Source: Myxococcales bacterium
Lineage (GTDB): Bacteria > Myxococcota_A > Polyangia > Fen-1088
Assembly (NCBI GenBank): GCA_022184915.1
Contig: JAGTJU010000001.1
Coordinates: 1,676,057 to 1,740,056, forward strand
DNA: 64,000 nucleotides
Direction: 5' to 3'
Numbering within the stretch: the first letter of the stretch is position 1; each line of letters opens with the position of its first letter. Below, piece after piece: positions 29,701 to 41,183 of this stretch. The translations under genes were made by a program, and so were the position numbers. The notes beneath the pieces are model-generated. The model searched no databases. It was not told the DNA's origin and worked only from the letters and a program-made list of their open reading frames with translations.

Positions 29701-32700
29701 CCGGGCGTGCCCATCGACATGGATCTCGTAGCGAAGCGTGTCGCCGGGCTTCGGCAAAGATCCGTGGTACGTGAGCTCGCAGCCCAAAAGCCGGTAGGCG
29801 CGTTGGCCGCGGTTGAGGGCATCGATCCCCAAGTACGAGATGAGGAAGAGATCGGCCTGGCCTGCTTCGATCATGATTCCCGCGGGCATGTAGCCGCGGT
29901 TCAGGAACCAGCTGTCAGGGCGCACGTCCGTCTCCGTCCACACCGTGCCGCGTCCCATCGAGCCCGGCGCGGCGGCGAGACCCACCACGCGATCGGCGAG
30001 CAGCAGGGGCGGCTCGGGCATACGCACCTGGAGGCGGTGTTCGTCCTGCCCAGCAAACGCGGGGCCGAAGAGCTGCGAGATGCGCCCGGAGGCGTGCACC
30101 TCGAGCTCCGTTCGAGAAAAACAGGGGCCCGAGGGGGTGCGCAGGGGCGGGGCGCCCGAAGCCGGCGTGGGCACGGCGTCGGGGCCAGGCGACGCGGGTG
30201 GCGCGGGTGAAAGTGGTGGCGCGGGTGACAGGAGCAGTGCGGGTGACGGCGGCAACGCGGCGTGGTCTCCCCCGCGTGCGGGGGGAGGTGTGGGCGCGGG
30301 CAGGGGAGCCGGTGCATGCCCCAGCAAGAGATCCACGGCGCGTGTGCGCATCCTCAGGAAGTGCGCGTGGGCGGCCGCTTGATGGGCCATGAAGCTGTGG
30401 TGCAAGGCCGTCACGTTCTGGCGATGCGCGAGCGCTTGCAGCAGAGGAGGGGAATAGTCCGCGGCCGCCGGAGCTTCCGGCGTTGGCAGAGGCAGGGCCA
30501 CGGGCGCCTCGGCGCGCGGCGGGCTCGTGCGCGCGGAGGGCAGGGCGGGGGCAGGGGGCATGAGGGTCGCGGGGGGCATGACGGCGTTTGGGGGCAAGGC
30601 GGCCTCGAGGGCCGGCGAAGGCGCCGGGGCGTCCGGCGTGGCAGTCTGCAGGATCGCTGGGGGCGCGGCGGCCACGGCCGCGAAAGCGGGCAACGTGGGG
30701 TGAGGCCGGTGGACGGCAAACGCGAGTATCGGGGGCCGAGGTGTGTAGGCCGGTTCCGGTGCGAGGCCTCCGGGAAGGTCCCCCGTCGCCGCAGGTCGGT
30801 GGGCCCGCAGCCCGATCGTGACCTGCTCGTCACCGAGCGCGGTCACGTGCACCCGGGCGCGGCGTTCACCGGCCGGCTGCCACGGCAGGCGCGCCGGGCC
30901 CTCGGCCGTCGCCACGGCCGCACGTGGGACGTGGGGCCGCACCCCTCGTTCGCAGCAGAGCGCCGCGGCGGCCACGTGAAGCAGGCCCGAAGCGGCGTGG
31001 GCGTGGCCAAACAGGGACTGCAGGGACAAGGCACCTTCTTCGTCACCGAAAGACAGGTCTTCGGCCTGGGGATCCGAGGGGGTACCGTCGAGCACCGCGA
31101 GGATGCGATCGCCGCCGGCCTCGGCGTCTTCGAGGCGTTTGAGCACCAGCACCACGGCCGCATCCCCGCCCACCTGGCGCTTGGGCGAGAGCACCTTGGC
31201 GGCTGCCAGGTGCACGGGCTCGACACACAGATCCACGGCACCCACGAGGGCCGCGTCCAGCTCGCCTCGTGCAAGCAGGTCCTGCGCCAGCACCAACGCC
31301 CGGAGGCCCGACAGCTCTTCTGACGAAAACGTCAGGCTGGGCCCCTGAAGATCCAGCTGGCTGCTCAGGCGGTTGGCCGGGATGTTGGGCATCGCCCCCA
31401 CCACGCCGGCCGCGCCGAGCAGCGGCACGAATCCCTCCCGTGCGCGCGCCACCCATCCCGCGGGCGCGCCCAGCCTGGCGCCCCACTCGGCCACGCGCCA
31501 ACGGGCGCCGTGCCGCGCGATCTCGGCATCGCATTGCATGCCAATGAACACCCCCGTGCGTTCGGCGGGCAGAGAGGCGACGGCGGCTACAGCTTCGTGC
31601 GCGGCGGCGAACACCATGAGCTGCTGCGGCAGCGTCTCTTCGAGATCGCGCGGAGGAAAGCGCAGCCCGGCGAGCGAGATCGCCACCTCCGTGGCCGGGG
31701 CGGCGCCGTGAGCGACGCGGGAGGTTCCGCTCCACAGCGCTTCGGCGAAATCAGCGGCGTTTTGGCCGTCGGCCACCCGGGCGCCCAGGGCCACGATCGC
31801 CACGGGACTTCGTGTTTTTGCGGGTGCGGGCAGGGCCACGGAAACCGGGGCTCCGGCCGCGGGGGGCTCCTCGACGATGACGTGCGCGTTGTTGCCCCCG
31901 AAGCCAAAGGCACTCACGCTCGCCACCCGAGGGCCCCCTTCGTCGTTCCACGCTTCGTTCGTCTGCAGAAGCTTGAGGGCGCCTGTCCTCAACGCAGGCA
32001 GAGCCGACATGGGCGACACCGAGGGCGTGCCGGGCCTGATGCCAGCCGCAAAGGCCCCCAGCACCTTCAAGAGGCCCGCCGCGCCGGCGGCGGTGATGAG
32101 GTGTCCGAGGTTCGCCTTGAGCGAGCCGATGGCCAAGTCGTTGCGCGTGCCGAACACCTCGCTCAAGGTGCCGAGCTCCACGCCGTCGCCCACTTGCGTG
32201 CCGGTGGCATGGCACTCCACGAACGATACGCGGTCAGGATGAAGGCCCGCGGCGGCGTACGCAGCCCGCAAGGCGCGCACCTGACCTGCCTGCGAGGGCA
32301 CGAGCAGGCCACGCCCGCGTCCGTCGTTCGACAAGCCCACGCCGCGAATCACCCCGTAAATGCGTTGCCCCTTGGCCAGGGCCTCCTCGAGGCGTACGAG
32401 GGCGAGCAGGGCGGCGCCTTCGGCGGGCACGAGACCGTCGGCTTCGGCATGGAAGGGGCGCGAGCGGCCCGTGGGCGAAAGCGCGCCCAAGGCCGAAAAA
32501 CCCGCGTGGATGAACAGATCGTCCGCGCGGTTCACGGCCCCTGCCAGCATGAGATCGGCGCGGCCGTTGGCGAGGGCGTCGCAGGCAAACTTGAGCGCGT
32601 AGAGGGACGAGGCACACGCGGCGTCGAGCGCGAATGCGCCGGCCCCCAGGCCCAGGCCCTGGGCCAAAAGGTGCGCAGGCAAGCCCGACATGAAGCGGTT

Positions 32701-33209
32701 GTGAGGATCCACCTGCCTAAGCCCCAGCGTCTCGAGCAGGCTCTTCGGGGGCACGGCGCCCGTGCGGGGATCGGGCAGAGTTTCGAGCCACACCCGCTCT
32801 GCGAAGCGCGCGAGGGCCTCCGAGGGGTAAGACAGGTTGCCCACGATCACGCCCACGCGATCCCCGGCGCCCCGGTACCCGGACTCCGACGAGCGCCTGG
32901 CGGCCCGTATGCAGCAGCCAGCGAAAGAGGGGATCCAGCTCCGTGATGAAGTCCGCCGGCAGATGAAAACCGTGGGGATCGAACACGGCGTCGAAGCCGT
33001 GAACGTAGCCGCCCACGTCACTCGTGGCCTTGTCGGCGGTGTCCTTGCTCGTTCCGCGCATCAGCGCCGGGCGCACGCCCCAGCGCGAGGCGGGGACCTC
33101 TCGCGGTGGCCACGCGGCCTTCGGCCACCAGGGTCCATAGCTCTTCGGGACTGAGCGCGCCGGGCAAGACGCAGGCGCGGCCAACGATGGCAATCGGGGT
33201 CATGGGCAT
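26746..33209 (-). CDS. pfaC: PfaC-like PUFA synthase subunit KS-CLF-DH-DH-AGPAT (two frameshifts near N-terminus)
   Basis: About 2153 residues once two one-base insertions are removed; the ATG at 33209 is 15 bp after the pfaA stop. KS starts PIAIVGRACVLPG and has its active Cys in DAACASSLYAL (codon 32614-32616). The CLF has GPSLTFSSEELSG with Glu in place of Cys. A Pro-rich linker follows. Then come two FabA-type DH units, each a pseudo plus an active hotdog: GHFKNDPCMPG near 29260 and AHFFQDPVQPG near 28050. Last is an AGPAT-like acyltransferase (NHQTAIE as NHx4E, and HVEGTR). The KS N-terminus changes frame near 33101-33112 and again near 32884-32892, so the uninterrupted frame is 26746-33021. 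This set iteratively builds PUFAs with PfaA and PfaD. The gene is either a recent pseudogene or contains sequence errors. Confidence 0.85.
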
Positions 33210-33224
33210 CGCGCAGGGGGCCGT

Positions 33225-36200
33225 TTACACGGGAGGCAGCACGGGCTTGGCAAGGGAGGGCGTCTCGGCGTTGGCAATGACGTGCGTCTCGACGCCTTTG
33301 GCTTCGCAGACGAGCACGCCGGCCTCGTTCACGAAGGCCACGTCGCACACGCACCGGTCGCGGCTGCTCCGTAGGTGGCTGCGCAGGATCGCCCGGAGCG
33401 TTCCGGGCGCCGCGCCCGTTTGGTGCAGGCTGAGTTCGTCGAGCCCCGTCGGCAAGGACACCCCCCCGAGGGTTTCGTGCGTGAAGACCAGGGCCAGCTG
33501 CAAAGCGGCGTCCACGAGTCCTGGATCGGTATGCCAGGGGCCGCTCTGCGACCATCCCAGCGCCGCCACGCCTTCCGTGCGCGCGGTCAAGCCCAAAGGG
33601 CCATGGGCGTCGAGGGCGCGCAGCATCTGGAAGCTTTGGCCGTGAAAGAGGGGCGGTTCGCCGTAAAGCGGGCGAATCGCGGGTGCGAGTCCTTCGGAAG
33701 GCAAGGGCGCCACGCCGGGACCTGGCGGGCGCTCGCGCAGCTCACAGGTCGCGGTGTAAAGCGGCGCCCCTTCGGCCGAGACCAGTTCGAGGGCAAGCCG
33801 CTCCGTGGGGCTGGGCTCGCCTTCGGACAAGGGGCGGACCCGCACCCGCACCCGTTCGCCCCGCCCCTCGTCGAAGCCGAAAAGGCGCACCCCGCGGAGC
33901 ACCTTCACGTGGCGCAGGGCCGCGAGCGTGAGCTCCGGATGCACGCGCGCGGCGGCACGCGCGAACCACTCGAGCACCCAGGCCACGGGCACCACGGGCA
34001 CACCCTTGATGCGATGGCCATCGAGCTCGGGGTGGGTGTCGCGGGACAGCCACAGCTCGGCCTCGAAGGGACGGGCGCTCGGGCCGGCCAGGCTGTGCTG
34101 CGCGTGCGCGCCAGGCAGCGCCGGGCCGCCGATCAGGATCTCCGCAGCGCCGGGGCCCCTGACGCAGCTCGTCCACGAAAGCGCGCGCCCCGCCCTCCAC
34201 CGGGACGAGCGCCACACCCAGGCGCGCGAAGCGGGCTTTGAGGCCCTCGTCCACCATGCCGCCTTCCCAGGGACCCCAGCCGAGGGCGCGCACCACGCAG
34301 GTGGGGCGTTCGTGGCGCAGGCGTCCCGCCACCTTGTTGAGCACCTCGTTCGCCATCGCGTAGTCGCTTTGCCCAAGATTCCCCGAACGGGCCGCCACCG
34401 AGGAAAACAAGAACACGAAGCGCAGGGGATCTTCGGCCGTAGCTGCCATGACGGAGGCCAGGCCCTTCACCTTCGTGGACACGACCCGTTCGTATTGTTC
34501 ATCGGTTTTTTCGGCGATGAGCTTGTCGGCCAGCACGCCCGCCCCGTGAATCACGCCGGTGACGGGGCCAAAGCGGCTCCTGTGATCGGCCAGCACGGCC
34601 GCCAGCGCTTCGGCCTGGGTGGCATCGACCGCCGCGTAGGCCACCTCGCTGCCGAGGGCGCGGATCGCCTCCAAGGTTGCGCGCACCTCGCGCCCGGCGC
34701 GCACGGCATCGGCCCGGCGCCCGAGCGCGGCGGGGCTCATCGCTTCGCCGCGCGCACGCGCTTCGTCGAGCAACGCGCGCTTGAGGGCGGCGTCGGTCAG
34801 CGCCCCCGCACAGCAAGCTGGCTCTGCTTCGAGGGGGGTGCGTCCCAGCAGCAAAAAGCGGCCCCGACCGGCCCGGGCCAGTTCGAGCACACATGCGGCT
34901 GTCACGCCGCGGGCGCCCCCGGTGGCCACCACGAAATCGAGCGCGCCGTCGATTGCTGCAGCCGTGGGCCCTGGCGCCTCGGCCCGAGCGTTCAGCGTGA
35001 CCCGCAAGCGCTCGCCGTTGGCACGCAGGCCCACTTCGGGTTCGGGCGCGCCGAAGAGCAACTCGTGCGCCAACGCTGCGGCGAGGGCCTCGGGGCTGCG
35101 CCCCTCCCGCGCAAGGTCGATGGCGCGTACCGTGCATGCCGGCCACTCCACGGCGGCCGTACGGGCGAGGGCTGCGGCGCTGGCGATCCAGGCGCGCGGC
35201 GAACCCGAAAGGCCGAAATCACCGCCGGTATCCTGGACGGTGACGAAGGTGCCCCCGCGGGCCGAAAAGCGCGGAGCCACGGCGCGCGCCACGCGGAAAA
35301 GATCGTGGTTGAGCGCAGCGGCGTGCGCGAGGGCCTCGGCGCTGGGAACGCCCTCTTCCGGCAGGGCAAGCGCGCGGAGCCCCTGAAGGCAGATCACGGC
35401 CTCGGCGTCGTCAGGGACGTCGTGACCTTCGATCACCTTCGCCTGTACGCCGTGGGCGCGAAGGCACGCCGCCAGCGCGTGGGCCACGCTTGCGGAATGG
35501 CCGGGCGCATCCTGGGTGATCACGACGAGGCTGGCGCTGCGCAGCCCTGGCGTGGCGAAGCCCAGCGCCGGCGCGGGGCTCACCTGCACCTCGGCCCGGG
35601 AAAGCACGACCTTGGGCGCCGCTACTTCGGCGCTGCGCCTAAAGGGCGCGCGGCAGCCTCCCCGGCGCCGTTCGTATGAGGCTTTCCGTTGCTGTGCCCC
35701 TCTTGGCCGCCCTCCGGGGCGCCAAGGCCGCTTTCCTGGGCGAGGAACGTCACGATCTCTCGCAGTGTGCGCATGGCACCCATGCGGGCCGTGTTCACTT
35801 CGGGCAGACCCGGCGCCTGCTCCATCACCGCGGAGAGGATCTCGACCCGCTTGATCGAGTCGACCCCAAGGTCGGATTCGAGATCCATGTCGAGGCCCAA
35901 CATGTCCTCGGGGTAACCCGTGCGCGAGGCAACCACGTTCAACATCAACGCCTGCAGGGCCTCCAGGGTCAGCCCGCCCCCGTTCGAGCCCTTGCCGTTT
36001 GTCGGGCGTGGCCGCGGGCGCTGCGGGTGCCAGGGCCACCCCTGGCGCAGGGGCTGGGGCCGCGGGCGGCGGAAAGGGCGGCGTCGCGACGGGCGCGGGC
36101 GGTGCTGCGAGGGAAGGTGCCGTGGGCATCCACGCCGGCGCGGGAGCCGCGTAGGGCGCCGGCGAGGGCGCGAAGGCGGGCATCGGTGCCGGGAAGGCGG

Positions 36201-39200
36201 GCGTCGGCGAGGGCGCGAAGGCGGGCATCGGTGCCGCGTAGACGGGCACCGGCGGGGGGGCGAAGGCCGGCACGGGGGGCGCGAAGGCCGGCGCGGGCAG
36301 GGGCAGGGGTGAGTGCCCTGGGGCCCCCATCGCGTGCGAGAGCCCGAGCAGCGTCGACTCGGCCGCCCGCAAAAAGGCCGTATGCGACTCGGCCATCGCC
36401 CGTTGAAATGCGGCATGCGCCTCGGCCGTTTGGCGTTGGCTTTCCGCGATGGCCATGAGCCACGCGTACTGCACCGAGGCCTCGACCGCGGGCGCCGGGG
36501 CCGGCGCGGCCGCGAGGGGTGCAGGCGGGGCAGGTTGCGAAACGGGAGCGGGTTCGTTGGGCTTCGGCAAAGCGGTTGTTCCTCCGGGCGGCGGGTAGGG
36601 CTTTCCATACCCCGCGCCATTGACCTTCAGGGTCAAGGCAGGTTTCGGTTTCAATCGGGGATCGGTGGGGACGGCAAAGGGCGCCCAGAGGCGGGCGAAG
36701 TCCATGGGCACACCCGCCACCGCCAACGCCCCCACTCCTTGCAGGAAGGCGGGCACACCTGGGCGTCCCTTGCGGTCGAGGGCCAGCGCCCGGTGAGGGC
36801 GCCCTTCCAGAATTTGGCTCACCAGCGTGGTGAGCACGTGGCCTGGTCCCACCTCCAGGAACGTGCTCACCCCCGACAGGGCCATGGCTTCGATCTGGTC
36901 GACGAAGCGCACGGGCTTTGCGAGCTGCTCGGCCAGCAAGCGTCGCATGTCGGCCGCATCGTGGGGATACGGGGCCGCCGTGGTGTTGGCGAACACGGGC
37001 ACGCGGGGGGCCGAGAACGGCACCGCTTCCAAAAACGCGGCGAAAGGCTGGCTGGCGCCCCCGACGATCGGCGAATGGAAAGCGGTGGCCACCTCGAGAC
37101 GTGTGGTCGAAAGCCCCTGGCCTTGCAAGCGCCGTGAGGCCGCTTCGATCGCCTCCACGGGGCCGGAAAGCACCACCTGGCGCGGGCCGTTGTGGTTGGC
37201 AAGGACCAGAACTTCTGCCAGGCCAAGCTCCCCGAGCTGGCGCTCGACCTCGTCGCGCGGGGCCGCCACGGACAGCATCGCCCCTTGGGTGTGCTGAGCC
37301 TGTTCGGCCATCAGCTGCCCTCGCTGCCGGGCAATGCCGAGGAACGCGGCTTCGTCGAACACGCCCGCGGCATAAAGGGCGGTGACCTCACCGAAGCTGT
37401 GCCCTGCCACGCAGGTGGGCCGCACCCCCAGCGTGTCGAGCAGCGCGAGATGCGCGAGGCTCGTGGCGCCAATCGCAGGCTGCGCCCAGGCGGTATCGGT
37501 CAGAGTCTTCTTTTGCTGCTCGGTCTGCGCGTCGTCGAACGCGGCGGGAGGAAACACCACCCGCGCGAGCGCGCCCGCGCCGCGTGCGACATGCGCCACA
37601 CGATCCCAGGCGGCCTGCGCGGGCGCAAAGCCCATGGCCACCGCGGCACCCATGTGAAGGTACTGGCTGCCCTGACCGGGGAACAAAAATGCCACGTGCG
37701 GGCTGGCAGGTGCTACCGAGAACACCACGCCGGTGGGCGTTTGCCCCTCCCGTTCCGCTTGCGCCAGCCGGGCTGCCTGTTCCAGCTTGTCCCGCAGGTC
37801 ACCGTGATTTTGGGCCACGAGGGCCAAGCGTGCCTGCGCGTGAGGATCGAAACGAAGCTGGCTCTCGTGAGCCAAAAACGCCAACAAGCCCTCGCCAGTG
37901 GGATCTCCGAAGGCCTCGACCTCTCGCGCAAGCGACGTGCAGGCGTTGGCGACGTCGGCGGAGGTTGCGCCGCCCACCAGCACCAGGTGCCCACCTTCGG
38001 GCCAAAGCCGCGCCGGCGTGAGGCCCTCACCTTCGTACGCCTCGAGGGCCACGTGAAAGTTCGAGCCCCCAAAGCCGAAGGAACTCACCGAAGCCCGGCG
38101 TGGGTGCTCTCCGCGAATCCAGGGGCGAGGCAGGGTGTTGAGGTAAAAGGGGCTGGCTTCAATCTTCAGTTTGGGATCGGGACGCTTCACCTTGATGGTG
38201 GGGGGCAAGATCTTGTGGTGAAGCGCCATGACGGCCTTGAACAGACCCGCCGCACCCGCGGCCGCCTTCGTGTGTCCCACCTGCGACTTGACGGAACCGA
38301 GCGCACACCAATTGCGATCGGTGCGACCGCTTTCGTCGAACACCTGGCGCAGCCCTTCGAACTCGGCGGCGTCGCCGGCCTTGGTGCCGGTGCCGTGGGC
38401 TTCCATCAGCTCGACGGTCTCGGGGCCGTAGCCGGCTTGATCGTAGGCCCTGCGCAGCGCCACGGCCTGGCCCTCGGGCACGGGTGCGTAGACGCTCTTG
38501 GCGCGCCCATCGGACGAGCTGCCCACCCCTTTGACGAGAGCATAGATGCGATCGCCGTCGCGCTCGGCGTCGGCCAGGCGCTTGAGCGCCACCATACCGA
38601 TGCCCTCGCCGAGCAGGGTGCCATCCGCTGCGTCGGAAAACGGCCGGCAGTCTCCCGTGGGCGACAGGGCGGGCGTTTTGCTGAAGCAGAGGTACATGAA
38701 GATGTCGTTCATGGTGTCGGCGCCACCCGTGATCACCAGATCGCTTTGGCCGAGCCGTAGCTCTGCCACCGCCATGGCCAACGCGGAAAAACTGCTGGCG
38801 CAGGCCGCATCGGTGATGCAGTTGGTGCCACCGAGATCCAACCGGTTGGCGATGCGCCCCGCCACCACGTTGCCCAGCACGCCCGGGAAGGTGCTCTCCT
38901 TCCACTCGACGTAGTGCGAGGCAATGCGGTCACAGGCCTCTTGCACTTCAGATTCGGGCAAGCCCATCTCGCGCAGGGCCTTCACCCACACCGGCTTTTG
39001 CAGCCGGCTCACCATGCTGCCCAGAAGCTCTTGAGACGACGTCACGCCCAGGATGACGCTCGTGCGCTTCCGATCGATGCGCGCGAACTGTCCCCCGCAG
39101 GCGTCCTCGAGGACCTGCTGGGCCACGATCAGGGCCAAGAGCTGCGTGGTGTCCGTGGTGGGAACGATCGTGGGTGGCACGCCCCAGGCCACGGGGTCGA

Positions 39201-39570
39201 AGTCCACGTCGGGCAAAAAGGCGCCCCGTTTGGCGTAGGTTTTGTCCCGGGCCTGCGGGTCGGGGTCGTAGTAGTCGTCGATGAGCCAGTGCGTGGCCGG
39301 CACATCGGTGACCAGATCGCGTCCCGCCAAGATGTCCCGCCAGAAGCCCTCCTTGCCCAGCGAACCGGGGAAGAGCGCCGAGACGCCCACCACCGCGATC
39401 GGCGCCTCTGAAAGGGGGGGCGCTACGGGGTGTTGGTCCCTCGGGGGGACGCTTGCGGGCTTGGGCAACTCGGACAGGGGGAGAGCTCCTTGAGAACGCG
39501 GCAGTATAGAGGCTGAACCGCGCTGCGACACCCCCGGAAGGGCGCGATTGTGGATGGTTCGCGGCGACAT
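33225..39570 (-). CDS. pfaA: PfaA-like PUFA synthase subunit KS-MAT-ACP-KR-DH (three frameshifts)
   Basis: About 2114 residues after correction. The ATG at 39570 is a conservative start; CTG or TTG codons after AAGGAG near 39490 are alternatives. KS: DAACASSFSAL, Cys near residue 256. MAT: GHSFGEVTALY near residue 723. A Pro/Ala linker with repeated PAFAPSP-type units covers 36010-36620. There is one ACP, LGVDSIKRVEIL, with its phosphopantetheine Ser codon at 35856-35858. KR: GALDFVVATGGARGVT. PKS-type DH: LDGHRIKGVPVVP and DPGLVDAALQ. The ACP segment is in another frame (switches near 35998-36000 and 35622-35640), and the DH follows a further switch in GGGGCCCC at 34152-34159. Other PUFA synthases have several tandem ACPs; only one is visible. 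Confidence 0.85.
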
Positions 39571-39655
39571 GTCGCGGCGCGTCCTCTTGGTGGGCTCAAC
39601 GGCAGGGGGGACTTGGCGTTCGGCGCAGCGTTTTTCGTGGGCGCTGCGTTTCGGC

Positions 39656-40723
39656 TCACGTGATGTGCGCACCCTGGGTTTCCAGGTACACAGCGTAGAT
39701 CGAGGCGCTGGCGGCAATGAACAGGCGGTTGCGGCGAGGCCCTCCGAAGCACAAGTTGCCCGCCGTCTCGGGTAAGCGAATGAGGCCTATGCGTTCTCCG
39801 TTGGGCGCGAACACGTGAACCCCGTCGTAGCCATCGCCCACCCAGCCCGTGCTGGCGTAAATGTTGCCGTCCACGTCGGCGCGAATGCCATCGGCGAAGG
39901 CGCCTTTGCCCTTGTACATCATCGAGGCGAAGGCGCGCCCCTTGGCCAGCTTCTTGGTGTCCATGATGTCCCACACCTTGATGTGCTTGGGAGTGGAAGG
40001 CACGTGAGTGGCGCCCGAGTCCGCGACGTAGAGCTTCTGGTAATCGGGGGAGAAGCACAGACCGTTGGGCTTCACGATCTCGTCGGTGACTTTGTGGAGG
40101 GTGCCATCCTGCGCATCGATGCGGTACACCGCTTCTTTGAGCTCGAGCGCCCCTTTGTAACCCTCGTAGTTCATCAGGCTGCCATAGCCCGGATCCGTGA
40201 ACCAAACGTCTCCGTTCGGGTGCACGACGAGGTCGTTGGGCGCGTTCAAGCGCTTGCCCTGAAAGCTCGAGGCCAACACGCTCTTGCTGCCATCGTGTTC
40301 GTAGCGCACGACGCTGCGCGAGCCGTGTTCGCAGCTGAGCTGCCGGCCCTGAAAGTCGAAGGTGTTGCCGTTGCTGTAGCCCGCGTCGCGACGAAACACC
40401 GAGGTGTGCCCGTCTTCGGCGAGCCAGCGATGTTGCCGGTTGTTCGGGATGTCGCTCCATATCAGGTACTGACCAACGGCGTTCCAGGCCGTACCTTCGG
40501 CGAACAACATGCCGTGGCTCACCCTCTCGATGGGGGCGTTGCCCAACTTGTACTTCGCGAAGCGTGGATCCAGCACCACCACGTCAGGTTCGGGGTAGCG
40601 CACCGGCGGCGCATCGGGGCCGAAGGTGCGGGCGTGGGCGGCTGACGAATGTGCGAGAGGCCAGGCGAAGGCTGCAAGCACCGTCCGCCGCGGACATGAG
40701 GAAGATCCCGAGCAATCGGACAT
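39656..40723 (-). CDS. SMP-30/gluconolactonase-like beta-propeller, probably Tat-exported
   Basis: 355 residues from the ATG at 40723; the open frame extends upstream over the divergent promoter region. The N-terminus SSCPRRTVLAAFAWPLAHSS with a following AHA site looks like a twin-arginine signal. The body is an SMP-30/gluconolaconase/LRE-type six-bladed propeller with LFAEGTAWNAVGQYLIWSDI, GNTFDFQGRQLSCEH, LNAPNDLVVHPNGDVWFTDP, VKPNGLCFSPDYQKLYVADS and GIRADVDGNIYAST, which contain the metal-binding Glu, Asn and Asp residues. It probably hydrolyses a sugar lactone in the periplasm. It is divergent from the RiPP operon, sharing a 133-bp upstream region. Confidence 0.88.
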   Translation of the reverse strand: MSDCSGSSSCPRRTVLAAFAWPLAHSSAAHARTFGPDAPPVRYPEPDVVVLDPRFAKYKLGNAPIERVSHGMLFAEGTAWNAVGQYLIWSDIPNNRQHRWLAEDGHTSVFRRDAGYSNGNTFDFQGRQLSCEHGSRSVVRYEHDGSKSVLASSFQGKRLNAPNDLVVHPNGDVWFTDPGYGSLMNYEGYKGALELKEAVYRIDAQDGTLHKVTDEIVKPNGLCFSPDYQKLYVADSGATHVPSTPKHIKVWDIMDTKKLAKGRAFASMMYKGKGAFADGIRADVDGNIYASTGWVGDGYDGVHVFAPNGERIGLIRLPETAGNLCFGGPRRNRLFIAASASIYAVYLETQGAHIT

Positions 40724-40856
40724 GGCGAGGCATGGTACATCGGCGTGCACGCTGGCTGGCGCCAAAATGAAGCGGACGCCAGGTGCGCGTGGGGTCAGCA
40801 TCACCACGTTCGCCCACCCCGCCTTACAACGGTCCCTCAGGCTCTCGCGGCGCAAT
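40724..40856. promoter_or_regulatory. Divergent promoter region between gluconolactonase and RiPP operon
   Basis: This 133-bp space separates two divergently oriented start codons and must contain promoters for both. I cannot identify convincing -35/-10 boxes by eye in this GC-rich sequence, so the call rests on gene arrangement only. Confidence 0.4.
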
Positions 40857-41180
40857 ATGTTGCCAGTCACGGAGCGCGGACCTAATCTTGCGCGTGTGGC
40901 ATGGGTTCGACAGCACCCGGACTTGGTTTCGCGGCAGGTAGGTGGCGAGACCATCGTGGTGCCCTTGCGACGGCACGTGGCCGACCTCGAAGCGATCTAC
41001 GTGCTCAACGAGACGGCCGCCGACTTGTGGCAGTGGTTACCGCAGGCGGCCTCGCTCGATGATCTCGTGGCGCGCCTGCTAGCCACTTACGACGTCACCG
41101 AAGCCGAGGCCCGCGCGGATGTGGAGAGCCTGCTCGCGCAGTGGAAAACTGAGGGACTGGTCGAAGACAGCCCTGGTTAG
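40857..41180 (+). CDS. PqqD-family RiPP recognition protein
   Basis: 107 residues from the ATG at 40857; an in-frame ATG at 40767 would add a 30-residue Arg-rich extension. It has the PqqD/RRE winged-helix pattern: QVGGETIVVPLRRHVADLEA, IYVLNETAADLWQWLPQA, SLDDLVARLLATYDVTEAEA and ADVESLLAQWKTEGLVED. PqqD-like proteins bind the leader of a precursor peptide and present it to a radical SAM partner. Here the partner gene (42307) and a precursor (43585) follow, separated from it by an IS4-type insertion. The TAG stop lies inside the 10-bp repeat flanking that insertion, so the protein is intact. Confidence 0.85.
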   Translation: MLPVTERGPNLARVAWVRQHPDLVSRQVGGETIVVPLRRHVADLEAIYVLNETAADLWQWLPQAASLDDLVARLLATYDVTEAEARADVESLLAQWKTEGLVEDSPG

Positions 41181-41183
41181 TGC
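41174..41183. repeat. Left copy of 10-bp direct repeat (target duplication)
   Basis: TGGTTAGTGC; contains the TAG stop codon of the PqqD gene. Confidence 0.7.
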
